This document shows positions 1-5,184 of a stretch of DNA of 5,198 nucleotides, one piece after another. The position numbers and the translations under genes are program-made. How positions within the stretch are numbered: position 1 is the stretch's first letter; each line of letters opens with the position of its first letter. The stretch comes from Deltaproteobacteria bacterium (lineage in GTDB: Bacteria; Myxococcota_A; Polyangia; Haliangiales; Haliangiaceae), in assembly GCA_013696695.1 (NCBI GenBank), contig JACCYD010000652.1, positions 1 through 5,198 on the forward strand, in the 5' to 3' direction. Under the pieces are notes generated by a model. The model was given only the letters and a program-made list of their open reading frames with translations, searched no databases and had not been told where the DNA came from.

Positions 1-611
1 TCGAACTTCTCGCGCAGGCTCTCGATCAGGCCGCGCATCTCGTGCTTCTCCTGCGAGTTCATGCCGGCGACGGGCTCGTCGAGCAGGAGCACGCGCGGCT
101 CGGTGGCGAGGGCACGCGCGATCTCGAGGCGCCGCTGATCGCCGTACGGCAAGCTCTTACTCTGCTCGTCCTTGCGATGGGTGATCTCGAGGACGGCGAG
201 CAGCTCCATGCAGCGCTCGGTGATCGCGCGCTCCTCGGCGACGTGCATTGGCGTGCGCAGCAGCGTGCGGAACAACCCGCTCTTGGTGCGCAGGCCGGCG
301 GCGGTGCGGACGTTGTCGATCACCGACAGCTCGCCGAACAGCCGGATGTTCTGGAATGTCCGGGCCATGCCGGCGCGCGCGATGTACGACGGCTTCTTGC
401 CGTCGATGCGTTCCTTGTTGAGATACACGCCACCGGCATCCGGCTTGTAGACGCCGGTCAGCAGGTTGAACACCGTGGTCTTGCCGGCGCCGTTGGGGCC
501 AATCAAGCCGTAGAGGCCGCGCTTTGGCAGCTCGGCCGTGAAGTCACTGACCGCCTTGAGACCACCGAACGACAGCGACAGCTTGTCGGCGTGCAGCGCG
601 AGGTCGGTCAC
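1..611 (-). CDS. livG: LIV-type ABC transporter ATPase LivG (C-terminus cut by window edge)
   Basis: This is the ATP-binding subunit of a branched-chain amino acid importer. It acts on the cytoplasmic face, where it hydrolyses ATP to drive LivH-LivM. Visible are 203 codons from a GTG start. Walker A is GPNGAGKTT (residues 38-46), the Q-loop glutamine is Q87 in RTFQNIRLF, the ABC signature is LPYGDQRRLEIARAL (154-168), and Walker B is VLLLDEP (174-180) with D178 and E179. The LPYGDQRR form of the signature and the RTFQNIRLF stretch are characteristic of LivG rather than LivF. The family is about 255 residues, so roughly 50 C-terminal residues, including the switch histidine, lie beyond position 1. 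The GTG start overlaps the livM stop as GTGA, and a GAGGA Shine-Dalgarno (623-619) sits 7 nt upstream, which supports this start. livF probably follows outside the window (inference). Substrate is inferred from family and operon; amide or urea transporters use similar ATPases. Confidence 0.95.
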   Translation of the reverse strand, partial: MTDLALHADKLSLSFGGLKAVSDFTAELPKRGLYGLIGPNGAGKTTVFNLLTGVYKPDAGGVYLNKERIDGKKPSYIARAGMARTFQNIRLFGELSVIDNVRTAAGLRTKSGLFRTLLRTPMHVAEERAITERCMELLAVLEITHRKDEQSKSLPYGDQRRLEIARALATEPRVLLLDEPVAGMNSQEKHEMRGLIESLREKF

Positions 612-1846
612 GACTTCTTCCTCGACGTAAACTTCGCCGTGAGCTTGCGCCACGCCGGCAGCTCCCACAGCTCCTGGATGCCCATGATGCCCTGCGGGCG
701 CGCGATCATGACGACGATCAGCGCGAGCGCGTAGACGATCATCCGGTACTCGGAGAATTCGCGGAACAGCTCGGGGAGGATGACCAGGATCGACGCACCG
801 AGGACGATGCCGGTGATCGAGCCCATGCCGCCGATGACGACGATGATCACGAGGTCGATCGACTTCTGAAATCCGAGCTCCTTCGGATCGATCGCGTTGA
901 TCTGGTGCGCGTAGAGCGCGCCGCCGATGCCGGCGAAGAAGGCCGAGAACACGAACGCGACGACCTTCGCGCGTGTGGTGTCGACGCCCATCGCCTCGGC
1001 AGCGATCTCGTTCTCGCGCACGGCGAGCAACGCGCGGCCCTTGCTCGAGTACTTGAGCCGGAACGTCAGGATGAGCAGCACGAGCGCGAACAGGAACACC
1101 CAGAACATGGCGCCCTTGGTGCCGGCGCTCGTGTAGTCGGGGATCTGCGAGAAGCCCTCCGACCCGCCGAGGTTGTTCATCAGCCCGACCATCGACTCGT
1201 TCTGGATCTCCCCGACGTCCTTCGGCTGGAGTGCCGTGATCTGGCCGAGCACGCGGACGATCTCGCCGAAGCCGAGCGTGACGATCGCGAGGTAGTCGCC
1301 ACGCAACCGCAGGCTCGGCAGGCCGACGAGCAAGCCGAACAGCGCGGCGACGATGCCGCCGAGGATGCAACCGGCGAGGAACAGCAGCTGGCCGTTGCCG
1401 AGGAAGCCGCCCATCGAGCCCTTGCCGGAGAAGCACTCGACGAGCTGGCACGTGATCGCGGTCTTGGTGATCTCGACCGTCGACGGGTCACACATCTTGC
1501 CGTCGCCGATGTCGATCTCGACCGCGTTCGGACAGACGTCGTAAAAATGAATCTGGCCGTAGAATGTCAGCCACGCCGCGGCGTACCCGCCGACCAGCAT
1601 GAAGCCGGCCTGGCCGAGCGAGAACTGACCGGCGTAGCCGTTGACGACGTTGAGCGAGCCGGCGAGCACGATCGCGATGCCGACGTCGAGCAGGATCTTC
1701 GTCCAGGTCAGCCCGACCGCGGGGCCGATCGCGTGCTCCATCAGCAGCGCGATCGCGATGGCTGCCGCGAACGGCGCCGCCGACACGCCGGCCGCCATGC
1801 CCGGGTTCGGACGGAGGGCAGCAACGCGGTCTTGTAACGGCTTCAT
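608..1846 (-). CDS. livM: LIV-type ABC transporter permease LivM with a cysteine-rich loop insertion
   Basis: This is the second inner-membrane permease of the branched-chain amino acid importer, 412 residues from an ATG that overlaps the livH stop as ATGA. Family landmarks in order are NVVNGYAGQFSLGQAGF (66-82), LRLRGDYLAIVTLGFGEIVR (179-198), the cytoplasmic coupling loop GRALLAVRENEIAAEAMGV (270-288) that contacts the ATPase, FFAGIGGALYAHQ (303-315), VIGGMGSITG (337-346) and ARPQGIMG (382-389). By eye there are about eight or nine membrane segments. An oddity is the loop at about 96-152, containing C105, C119, C133 and C138; the corresponding loop in E. coli LivM is only about ten residues. 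Positive-inside reasoning puts this loop on the periplasmic side (inference). No strong Shine-Dalgarno precedes the ATG, so translation is probably coupled to livH. The gene ends TSRKKS, a typical basic cytoplasmic tail. Substrate is inferred from family. Confidence 0.96.
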   Translation of the reverse strand: MKPLQDRVAALRPNPGMAAGVSAAPFAAAIAIALLMEHAIGPAVGLTWTKILLDVGIAIVLAGSLNVVNGYAGQFSLGQAGFMLVGGYAAAWLTFYGQIHFYDVCPNAVEIDIGDGKMCDPSTVEITKTAITCQLVECFSGKGSMGGFLGNGQLLFLAGCILGGIVAALFGLLVGLPSLRLRGDYLAIVTLGFGEIVRVLGQITALQPKDVGEIQNESMVGLMNNLGGSEGFSQIPDYTSAGTKGAMFWVFLFALVLLILTFRLKYSSKGRALLAVRENEIAAEAMGVDTTRAKVVAFVFSAFFAGIGGALYAHQINAIDPKELGFQKSIDLVIIVVIGGMGSITGIVLGASILVILPELFREFSEYRMIVYALALIVVMIARPQGIMGIQELWELPAWRKLTAKFTSRKKS

Positions 1847-2787
1847 ACTTTTTCCACCGTCGACTTGCCGAACAGGCCGCTCGGCTTCCACAGCAGCACG
1901 ACGATCAGGATCACGAACACGTAGACGTCCTGCAGCTGACCGACCCATTCGGTGCCCGCGAACAGCTTGGTGATCCAGAAGTGCACGAACACCTCGACGA
2001 ACGCGATCAGCAGCGCGCCGGCCGCCGCGCCGCGCACGTTGCCGATGCCACCGACCACCGCGGCGACGAACGCCTTGAGGCCAAGCAACACCCACGTCGA
2101 GTCGGCGGTCAGGCGCAGATCGTTGCGCAGCGCGAACAGGATGCCGCCGGCCGCGGCGAGGGCCGAGCCGATCGCGAACGTCACCGAGACGACGACGTTG
2201 ACGTTGACGCCCATCAGCGCCGCGATGCGCTCGTCGAACGATACCGCGCGCATCGCGCGTCCCATCTTCGTGCGATAGACCAAGCGCTCGAGTGCGAACA
2301 CCAGGCCGACGGCGAGGAAGATCGTGAGTACATCGTAGATCCGGATCGGCACGCTGCCGAGCTCGACCAGCACCGTGTTCGGCAGCACCGGGACGATCGT
2401 CGTTGGCCGCGTGCCGAACAGCCGATCGAGCAAGCCGACGTTCTGGAGGAACAGCGACACGCCGATCGCGGTGATCAGCACGTTGAGACGCGGCGCCTTG
2501 CGAAGCGGGCGATACGCCAACCGCTCGATGGTGACGCCGAGTGCCGCGCACAGCGCCATCGTGATCAGCAGCACGACCATCATCGCGAGCACGCCGCCGC
2601 CGCCGGTCAAGAAGCCAAGCGCGCTCGCGACCGTGAAGGCGATCCAACCGCCCCACGCGACGACGTCGGAGTGAGCGAAGTTGATGAAACGGAGGATGCC
2701 GTAGACGAGCGTGTAGCCGAGCGCGATCAACGCGTACAGCCCGCCGAGGGCGAGCGTGTTGATCGTCGTTTGGAGCAGGTCAGACAA
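1843..2787 (-). CDS. livH: LIV-type ABC transporter permease LivH (TTG start)
   Basis: This is the first inner-membrane permease of the importer, 314 residues against 308 in E. coli LivH. It begins with the family pattern LALGGLYALIALGYTLVYG (12-30) and INFAHSD (35-41); the usual glycine after FAH is serine here. Next come IERLAYRPLRKAPRLNVLI (87-105) with AIGVSLFLQN, the cytoplasmic coupling loop KMGRAMRAVSFDERIAALMG (174-193), and GLKAFVAAVVGGIGNVRG near residues 238-255. The C-terminus STVEKV resembles the EVEKV end of E. coli LivH. The start is TTG at 2787-2785. An in-frame stop lies eleven codons upstream with no ATG or GTG between, so TTG is the most upstream conventional start. No convincing Shine-Dalgarno is seen. 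An open frame from the spacer ends in a TGA (2782-2780) just inside livH, which would allow translational coupling (inference). It lies downstream of the binding-protein gene and overlaps livM by four bases. Confidence 0.95.
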   Translation of the reverse strand: MSDLLQTTINTLALGGLYALIALGYTLVYGILRFINFAHSDVVAWGGWIAFTVASALGFLTGGGGVLAMMVVLLITMALCAALGVTIERLAYRPLRKAPRLNVLITAIGVSLFLQNVGLLDRLFGTRPTTIVPVLPNTVLVELGSVPIRIYDVLTIFLAVGLVFALERLVYRTKMGRAMRAVSFDERIAALMGVNVNVVVSVTFAIGSALAAAGGILFALRNDLRLTADSTWVLLGLKAFVAAVVGGIGNVRGAAAGALLIAFVEVFVHFWITKLFAGTEWVGQLQDVYVFVILIVVLLWKPSGLFGKSTVEKV

Positions 2788-2790
2788 CGA

Positions 2791-2808
2791 GGGATGCTTC
2801 GAGGTCGG
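2791..2808. repeat. Direct repeat A, copy 1
   Basis: The 18-base stretch GGGATGCTTCGAGGTCGG is identical to the one at 2961-2978. It lies immediately upstream of the livH TTG start and 2 bp from repeat B copy 1. Confidence 0.9.
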
Positions 2809-2810
2809 GG

Positions 2811-2841
2811 TTCAGGTCGACGACCACGTCGACCTCGACGT
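2811..2841. repeat. Direct repeat B, copy 1
   Basis: These 31 bases match 3030-3060 with three mismatches; the first 22 bases are identical. The copy contains a perfect inverted repeat (2814-2835) that the second copy has largely lost. With repeat A it forms an A-B unit present twice in the livK-livH spacer. Confidence 0.9.
2814..2835 (-). promoter_or_regulatory. Perfect 8-bp stem-loop upstream of livH
   Basis: AGGTCGAC (2814-2821) and GTCGACCT (2828-2835) are perfect inverted repeats around a 6-base loop. In the minus-strand transcript the hairpin ends 26 nt before the livH TTG. There is no following U-run, so it is not an intrinsic terminator. By analogy with other ABC operons, a hairpin between receptor and permease genes may stabilise the receptor message and lower permease expression. 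That role is inference. Confidence 0.5.
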
Positions 2842-2960
2842 GAGCTTGAACGCCCGACGTGAACTTCGACGTTCGACGAACCGGCGTCCGGCCTGCAACG
2901 TCGAGCCGCAGAACCGACATTCGGTCCGCAGATCGTGGAGTCGTTGCTGGTGGGGTCACG

Positions 2961-2978
2961 GGGATGCTTCGAGGTCGG
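2961..2978. repeat. Direct repeat A, copy 2
   Basis: This is the 18-base exact copy of 2791-2808, offset by 170 bp. Here it is separated from its repeat B partner by 51 bp instead of 2 bp, so one unit has gained or lost about 49 bp. Confidence 0.9.
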
Positions 2979-3015
2979 AGCTCTTCAGGCGCGTTCACGA
3001 GGACGTCGATGGTGG

Positions 3016-3039
3016 CGTTCAGGTTCACGTTCAGGTCGA
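3016..3039. repeat. Short 12-bp tandem repeat
   Basis: CGTTCAGGTTCA (3016-3027) is followed directly by CGTTCAGGTCGA (3028-3039), sharing the first nine bases and the last. It runs into repeat B copy 2 and belongs to a hexanucleotide-periodic pattern with GAC or AAC every six bases on the minus strand. Confidence 0.6.
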
Positions 3040-3060
3040 CGACCACGTCGAGGTCAACGT
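3030..3060. repeat. Direct repeat B, copy 2
   Basis: This is the near copy of 2811-2841 (22 exact bases, then three mismatches in nine). It ends one base before the stop codon of the binding-protein gene, so the A-B units effectively fill both ends of the spacer. The mismatches reduce the inverted repeat to about five pairs. Confidence 0.9.
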
Positions 3061-3061
3061 T

Positions 3062-4210
3062 TTACTTCTTCTCGACGCGCGCGGCGATTCGCTGCTTGCC
3101 GTCCTTGATCTCGATGATCACGGCCGACTTCTTCGCATTGCGCTTCGCATCGATCGAGAACGTGCCGGTGACGCCCGTGAAGTTCTTCGTCGAGTTGATC
3201 GCGTCGCGCAGGTCGGGACCGGCCAGCGACTTCGCGCGGTCCATCGCATCGAACAGCAGCAGCGCGGCGTCGTAGCCGAGCGCGGCGAGCCCATCCGGCT
3301 CCGCCTTGTACTCGGCGCGGTACTTCTCGACGAAGTTCTTCACCTCGGGGCGATCCTCGAGCGGCGAGTAGTGGTTCGCGAAGTAGTTACCGTCGAGCGC
3401 GTTACCTGCGATCTTGTGAAGCTCTTCGGAATCCCAGCCGTCGCCACCGATGAACACGGCCTTGATGCCCTGCTCGCGGGCCTTGCGGATGATCGTCGCC
3501 GCGTCGGAGTAGTAGCCGGGCAGGAAGATGACGTCGGACTCGGAGCCGGCGAGCTGCTGGAGCTGCGAGCTGATCTCGAGGTTGCCGCCGGTGTACGCGG
3601 CCTTGACCGTGATCTCGCCGCCCATCTCCTTCCACGATTGCTCGAAGAACTTGCCGAGCGCCGACGAATACGCCTGCGCCTGGTCGTACAGGATCGCGGC
3701 CTTCTTGGCCTTGAGGTTCTCGAACGCGAACTTCGCGACGACCCAGCCCTGGAAGTCGTCGAGGAAGCAGACGCGCGACACGTAATCGCCGATCGAGGTG
3801 ACGTCGGGGTTCGTCGACGAGGGCGAGATCATCGGGATCTTCGACTTCTGCGCGATCGGACCGCCCGCGAGCGACAGCGAGGATGCGACCTCGCCGAGGA
3901 TCGCGACGGCGCCGTAGTCGTTGATCAAGCGGGTGACCGCGGTCGCGGCCTCCGACTGCTTACCGGCGTCGTCGATGGTCTTGACCTCGATCATCCGACC
4001 CTTCACGCCACCCTTGGCGTTGCGCTCCTTGATGGCGAGCTGGATCGCTCGGTCCGTGGAGATGCCGAACGTCGCCTGGGCACCTGTCATGGACGCGAAG
4101 TGACCGATCTTGATCGGACCGGAGCCATCCTCTTTCTTGCCGCACGCGAACGCGAGCAGACCGAGGACTAGGAGAACCATCTTGCTGCGAAGCCAACCAC
4201 GTAGATCCAC
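3062..4210 (-). CDS. livK: Branched-chain amino acid ABC transporter substrate-binding lipoprotein (LivK/LivJ-like)
   Basis: This is the extracytoplasmic receptor that captures the amino acid and delivers it to LivH-LivM. It has 382 residues from a GTG start, close to the family's usual 370-400. The N-terminus has basic residues (R4, R8, K10), a short hydrophobic core and the lipobox AFAC, with C23 as the lipidated cysteine, so a lipid-anchored form is predicted. The mature part is a type 1 periplasmic-binding fold: IKIGHFASMTGAQATFG (33-49), ERNAKGGVKGRMIEV (62-76), DDAGKQSEAA (80-89), ILGEVASSLSLAG (104-116) and PMISPSSTNPDV (126-137). The second lobe holds AILYDQAQAYSSALGKFF and the stretch DVIFLPGYYSDAATIIRKA. 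The serines at 110-111 and 131-132 lie where this family contacts the ligand alpha-amino and carboxyl groups (inference). AGGAG (4223-4219) is 8 nt from the GTG, which decides this start over the ATG at codon 11. It is the first gene of the operon. The exact ligand cannot be read from the sequence. Confidence 0.95.
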   Translation of the reverse strand: MDLRGWLRSKMVLLVLGLLAFACGKKEDGSGPIKIGHFASMTGAQATFGISTDRAIQLAIKERNAKGGVKGRMIEVKTIDDAGKQSEAATAVTRLINDYGAVAILGEVASSLSLAGGPIAQKSKIPMISPSSTNPDVTSIGDYVSRVCFLDDFQGWVVAKFAFENLKAKKAAILYDQAQAYSSALGKFFEQSWKEMGGEITVKAAYTGGNLEISSQLQQLAGSESDVIFLPGYYSDAATIIRKAREQGIKAVFIGGDGWDSEELHKIAGNALDGNYFANHYSPLEDRPEVKNFVEKYRAEYKAEPDGLAALGYDAALLLFDAMDRAKSLAGPDLRDAINSTKNFTGVTGTFSIDAKRNAKKSAVIIEIKDGKQRIAARVEKK

Positions 4211-4218
4211 GGAGATTT

Positions 4219-4223
4219 CTCCT
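4219..4223 (-). promoter_or_regulatory. Ribosome binding site of the binding-protein gene, in a small hairpin
   Basis: AGGAG lies 8 nt before the GTG start at 4210 and supports that start. The same bases form GGAG-AAAT-CTCC in the minus-strand RNA (4222-4211), a four-pair stem with a four-base loop that could partly mask the site. The stem is short, so any control effect is speculative. Confidence 0.7.
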
Positions 4224-4231
4224 GTTACTAG

Positions 4232-4255
4232 GGAGGCAGCGATACGCCAGCCTCC
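4232..4255. promoter_or_regulatory. Inverted repeat over the transporter promoter -10 (possible operator)
   Basis: GGAGGC (4232-4237) and GCCTCC (4250-4255) are perfect inverted repeats with a 12-bp interval, centre to centre 18 bp. The interval contains the proposed -10 of the minus-strand promoter, a place where a dimeric repressor would block transcription. No regulator gene is in the window, so the factor is unknown. Confidence 0.35.
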
Positions 4256-4268
4256 GGACCCAAGTCAA
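4239..4268 (-). promoter_or_regulatory. Putative sigma70-like promoter of the liv operon
   Basis: Reading the minus strand, TTGACT (4268-4263) matches five of six -35 consensus bases. After an 18-bp spacer comes TATCGC (4244-4239), a weak -10. Transcription would begin near 4232, leaving a leader of about 20 nt that includes the AGGAG site. The position immediately upstream of the first operon gene supports it. Confidence 0.5.
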
Positions 4269-4281
4269 CCCCGGCCAGCGA

Positions 4282-4287
4282 TATACC
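4282..4287 (+). promoter_or_regulatory. Putative -10 element for the cytochrome gene (leaderless transcript)
   Basis: TATACC sits seven bases before the GTG at 4294, so a start site at normal spacing would fall on or next to the start codon. The lack of any Shine-Dalgarno before this GTG fits a leaderless mRNA. No good -35 is seen at 4259-4264, so this is tentative. Confidence 0.35.
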
Positions 4288-4293
4288 CTGTCC

Positions 4294-4701
4294 GTGAGAC
4301 CGCTCGTGCTGGTGGGCCTACTGGCCTGCGGATCCAAGGCCGAGCGCCTACCCGTGCGGCCCGCGCCGGCGATCGAGGTGCTCCCCGATGTCGCGTTCGC
4401 CGACCTCGATCGCGATCAGCGGATCGAGCTGATGAAGACGCATGTCATCCCCACGCTGACGCCGGTGTTCCAGCGCCACGATCCCACGAAGTTCTCCGTG
4501 GTCGATTGCAAGACCTGCCACGCCGAGCGGAACTGGCAGATGCCGAATGCGGAGCTCCCGCAGCTCGATGTCTCGGATCTGGGAGAATTCGATGCGCGCG
4601 ACGTCGAATGGATGAAGAACGAGATCGTTCCGGCGATGCGAAAGGTTCTTCGTGATCCCGAGCTGCGATGCGGTCGGTGTCATCCGCTCAGAGGTTCATG
4701 A
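4294..4701 (+). CDS. Small lipoprotein with two CXXCH c-type haem motifs
   Basis: This is a 135-residue protein from a GTG start, predicted to be an exported, lipid-anchored c-type cytochrome for electron transfer outside the cytoplasm. The very short signal peptide ends in the lipobox LLAC (9-12), with C12 as the lipidated cysteine. Two haem attachment motifs are visible: CKTCH (72-76) and CGRCH (126-130). Two similar segments carry them: LMKTHVIPTLTPVFQRHDP (46-64) before the first motif and WMKNEIVPAMRKVLRDPEL (106-124) before the second, which looks like an internal duplication. M83 in QMPN is a candidate axial ligand. Short cytochromes of this style occur in Myxococcota genomes (recalled from general knowledge, not searched). 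The gene is divergent from the liv operon and separated from it by 83 bp. I see no Shine-Dalgarno. The electron partner cannot be inferred. If only one site is loaded, or if the motifs bind metal instead, the cytochrome call would be wrong. Confidence 0.83.
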   Translation: MRPLVLVGLLACGSKAERLPVRPAPAIEVLPDVAFADLDRDQRIELMKTHVIPTLTPVFQRHDPTKFSVVDCKTCHAERNWQMPNAELPQLDVSDLGEFDARDVEWMKNEIVPAMRKVLRDPELRCGRCHPLRGS

Positions 4702-4719
4702 GCGTCCGTGCTTGGACGC
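4702..4719 (+). terminator. Stem-loop directly after the cytochrome stop (possible weak terminator)
   Basis: GCGTCC (4702-4707) and GGACGC (4714-4719) form a perfect 6-bp stem with a 6-base loop, starting at the base after the stop codon. No T-run follows, so it is not a standard intrinsic terminator; it could protect the 3' end or act with Rho. The rest of the gap up to 4802 shows only a second weak stem (TGCCC 4760-4764 with GGGCA 4772-4776). Confidence 0.35.
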
Positions 4720-4802
4720 ACGCGAAACACCGTCGAAACACGCCCAATCCCGACGACGATGCCCGATTGCGGGGCACGACATCTGCAACGTCCGTCGATA
4801 TC

Positions 4803-4808
4803 AGGAGG
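4803..4808 (+). promoter_or_regulatory. Strong Shine-Dalgarno that sets the start of the downstream gene
   Basis: AGGAGG lies four bases before the ATG at 4813. This full-consensus site selects the 123-residue product over the longer open frame that begins at a TTG at 4708, which has no comparable site. Confidence 0.75.
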
Positions 4809-4812
4809 CAAC

Positions 4813-5184
4813 ATGCCAGAGAACAATCAGAACGATCCGAAGCGCCAGGGCAACCAGGGCAACCAGGGCAACCAGGGCAATCAGGGAAACCAGGACCGCC
4901 AAGGTCAGGGCAACCAGGGCCAGGCGAAGCCGGACCAGGCGAAGCCGGACCCGGGCAAGCCGGACCAGGGCAAGCCGGACCCGGGCAAGCAGCAGGACCA
5001 GGGGAACAAGGATCGTCGTCCGATGAGGAACGACCAGCAGCAGGAGCAAGGGCGGCGTCCCCAGGGCAACCAGGGACAGGGGCAGGGGCAGGAGGAAGTG
5101 AAGCCGGAGAAGAATGACAGCGAAGAGATGGACGAGGACCAGGACCAGGAAGTGACCGGTCGTCAGCCCCGCTCTGACAAGTAG
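4813..5184 (+). CDS. Low-complexity, intrinsically disordered hydrophilic protein (GNQ and KPD repeats)
   Basis: This is a 123-residue protein of unknown function. It contains no Cys, Trp, Phe, Tyr, His, Leu or Ile and almost no other hydrophobic residues, so it has no signal peptide, membrane segment or folded core. In order it holds a short polar start, five GNQ triplets (13-27), a Gln/Gly linker, four (A/G)KPD(Q/P) pentads (38-57), a basic stretch KDRRPMR (66-72), a second Gln/Gly tract (84-93), and an acidic tail NDSEEMDEDQDQEV (101-114) ending TGRQPRSDK. Basic residues dominate the middle and acidic ones the tail. The consensus Shine-Dalgarno and clean in-frame repeats argue that it is translated. 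Composition resembles hydrophilin or stress-type disordered proteins, but I do not recognise a named family. It is about 110 bp after the cytochrome gene; whether they share a transcript is unclear. The stop is TAG, 14 bases before the window end. Confidence 0.75.
   Translation: MPENNQNDPKRQGNQGNQGNQGNQGNQDRQGQGNQGQAKPDQAKPDPGKPDQGKPDPGKQQDQGNKDRRPMRNDQQQEQGRRPQGNQGQGQGQEEVKPEKNDSEEMDEDQDQEVTGRQPRSDK
4846..4890 (+). repeat. 9-bp tandem repeat, five copies, encoding GNQ
   Basis: CAGGGCAAC is repeated head to tail from 4846: three exact copies, then CAGGGCAAT and CAGGGAAAC with silent changes. Further isolated copies are at 4906-4914 and 5062-5070. The unit is a multiple of three, so copy number can vary without frameshift. 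Confidence 0.9.
4921..4995 (+). repeat. 15-bp tandem repeat encoding KPD pentads
   Basis: Four full copies of a 15-bp unit run from 4921 to 4980: the first two are identical (CAGGCGAAGCCGGAC), and the next two alternate CCGGGC and CAGGGC at the front. A degenerate fifth unit occupies 4981-4995. The alternation of Q and P in the encoded pentads suggests a 30-bp higher-order unit for the last copies. Confidence 0.88.

Larger units (their letters stand above)
2780..3061 (-). other. Open frame continuing in phase from the livK stop to inside livH
   Basis: After the TAA of the binding-protein gene (3064-3062) the same frame stays open for 93 codons and stops at TGA 2782-2780, eight bases overlapping livH (TTGTCTGA). 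Its beginning reads as alternating V/L and D/N (VDLDVVVDLNVNLN), and a near copy, VDVVVDLNPDL, recurs at the end. The first possible start is GTG at 3046, giving 88 residues; no clear Shine-Dalgarno precedes it. High GC makes long open frames common by chance, and the repeats suggest non-protein origin. It could be a translated leader for livH or simply repeat DNA. I do not call it a gene. Confidence 0.25.

Noticed and set aside
42..734. 230-codon plus-strand open frame over livG
   Set aside because: The opposite strand encodes LivG with intact Walker A, signature and Walker B motifs; this frame is its antisense shadow.
608..2656. 682-codon minus-strand open frame spanning livH and livM
   Set aside because: Only its last 412 codons are a real gene (livM from ATG 1846). 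The upstream part is an arginine-rich out-of-frame reading of livH, so it is not a fusion.
2788..3061. CRISPR-like array in the repeat-rich spacer
   Set aside because: There are only two copies of each of two different repeats at unequal spacing, with no uniform spacers and no cas genes.
2788..3061. Intrinsic terminator between livK and livH
   Set aside because: The hairpins have no following T-run on the minus strand, and the operon order indicates transcription continues into livH.
2756..4171. 471-codon plus-strand open frame
   Set aside because: It is antisense to the binding-protein gene and the spacer, has the arginine/leucine/aspartate-heavy composition of a high-GC shadow frame, and shows no recognisable motif.
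4708..4812. Longer N-terminus for the disordered protein (158 residues from a TTG)
   Set aside because: The AGGAGG at 4803-4808 directly precedes the ATG at 4813, and the extra 35 residues differ in composition from the rest and lack a ribosome binding site.
4846..4995. Mobile element or integration site suggested by tandem repeats
   Set aside because: The repeats are in-frame coding units of 9 and 15 bp with no terminal inverted repeats, target duplications or transposase.
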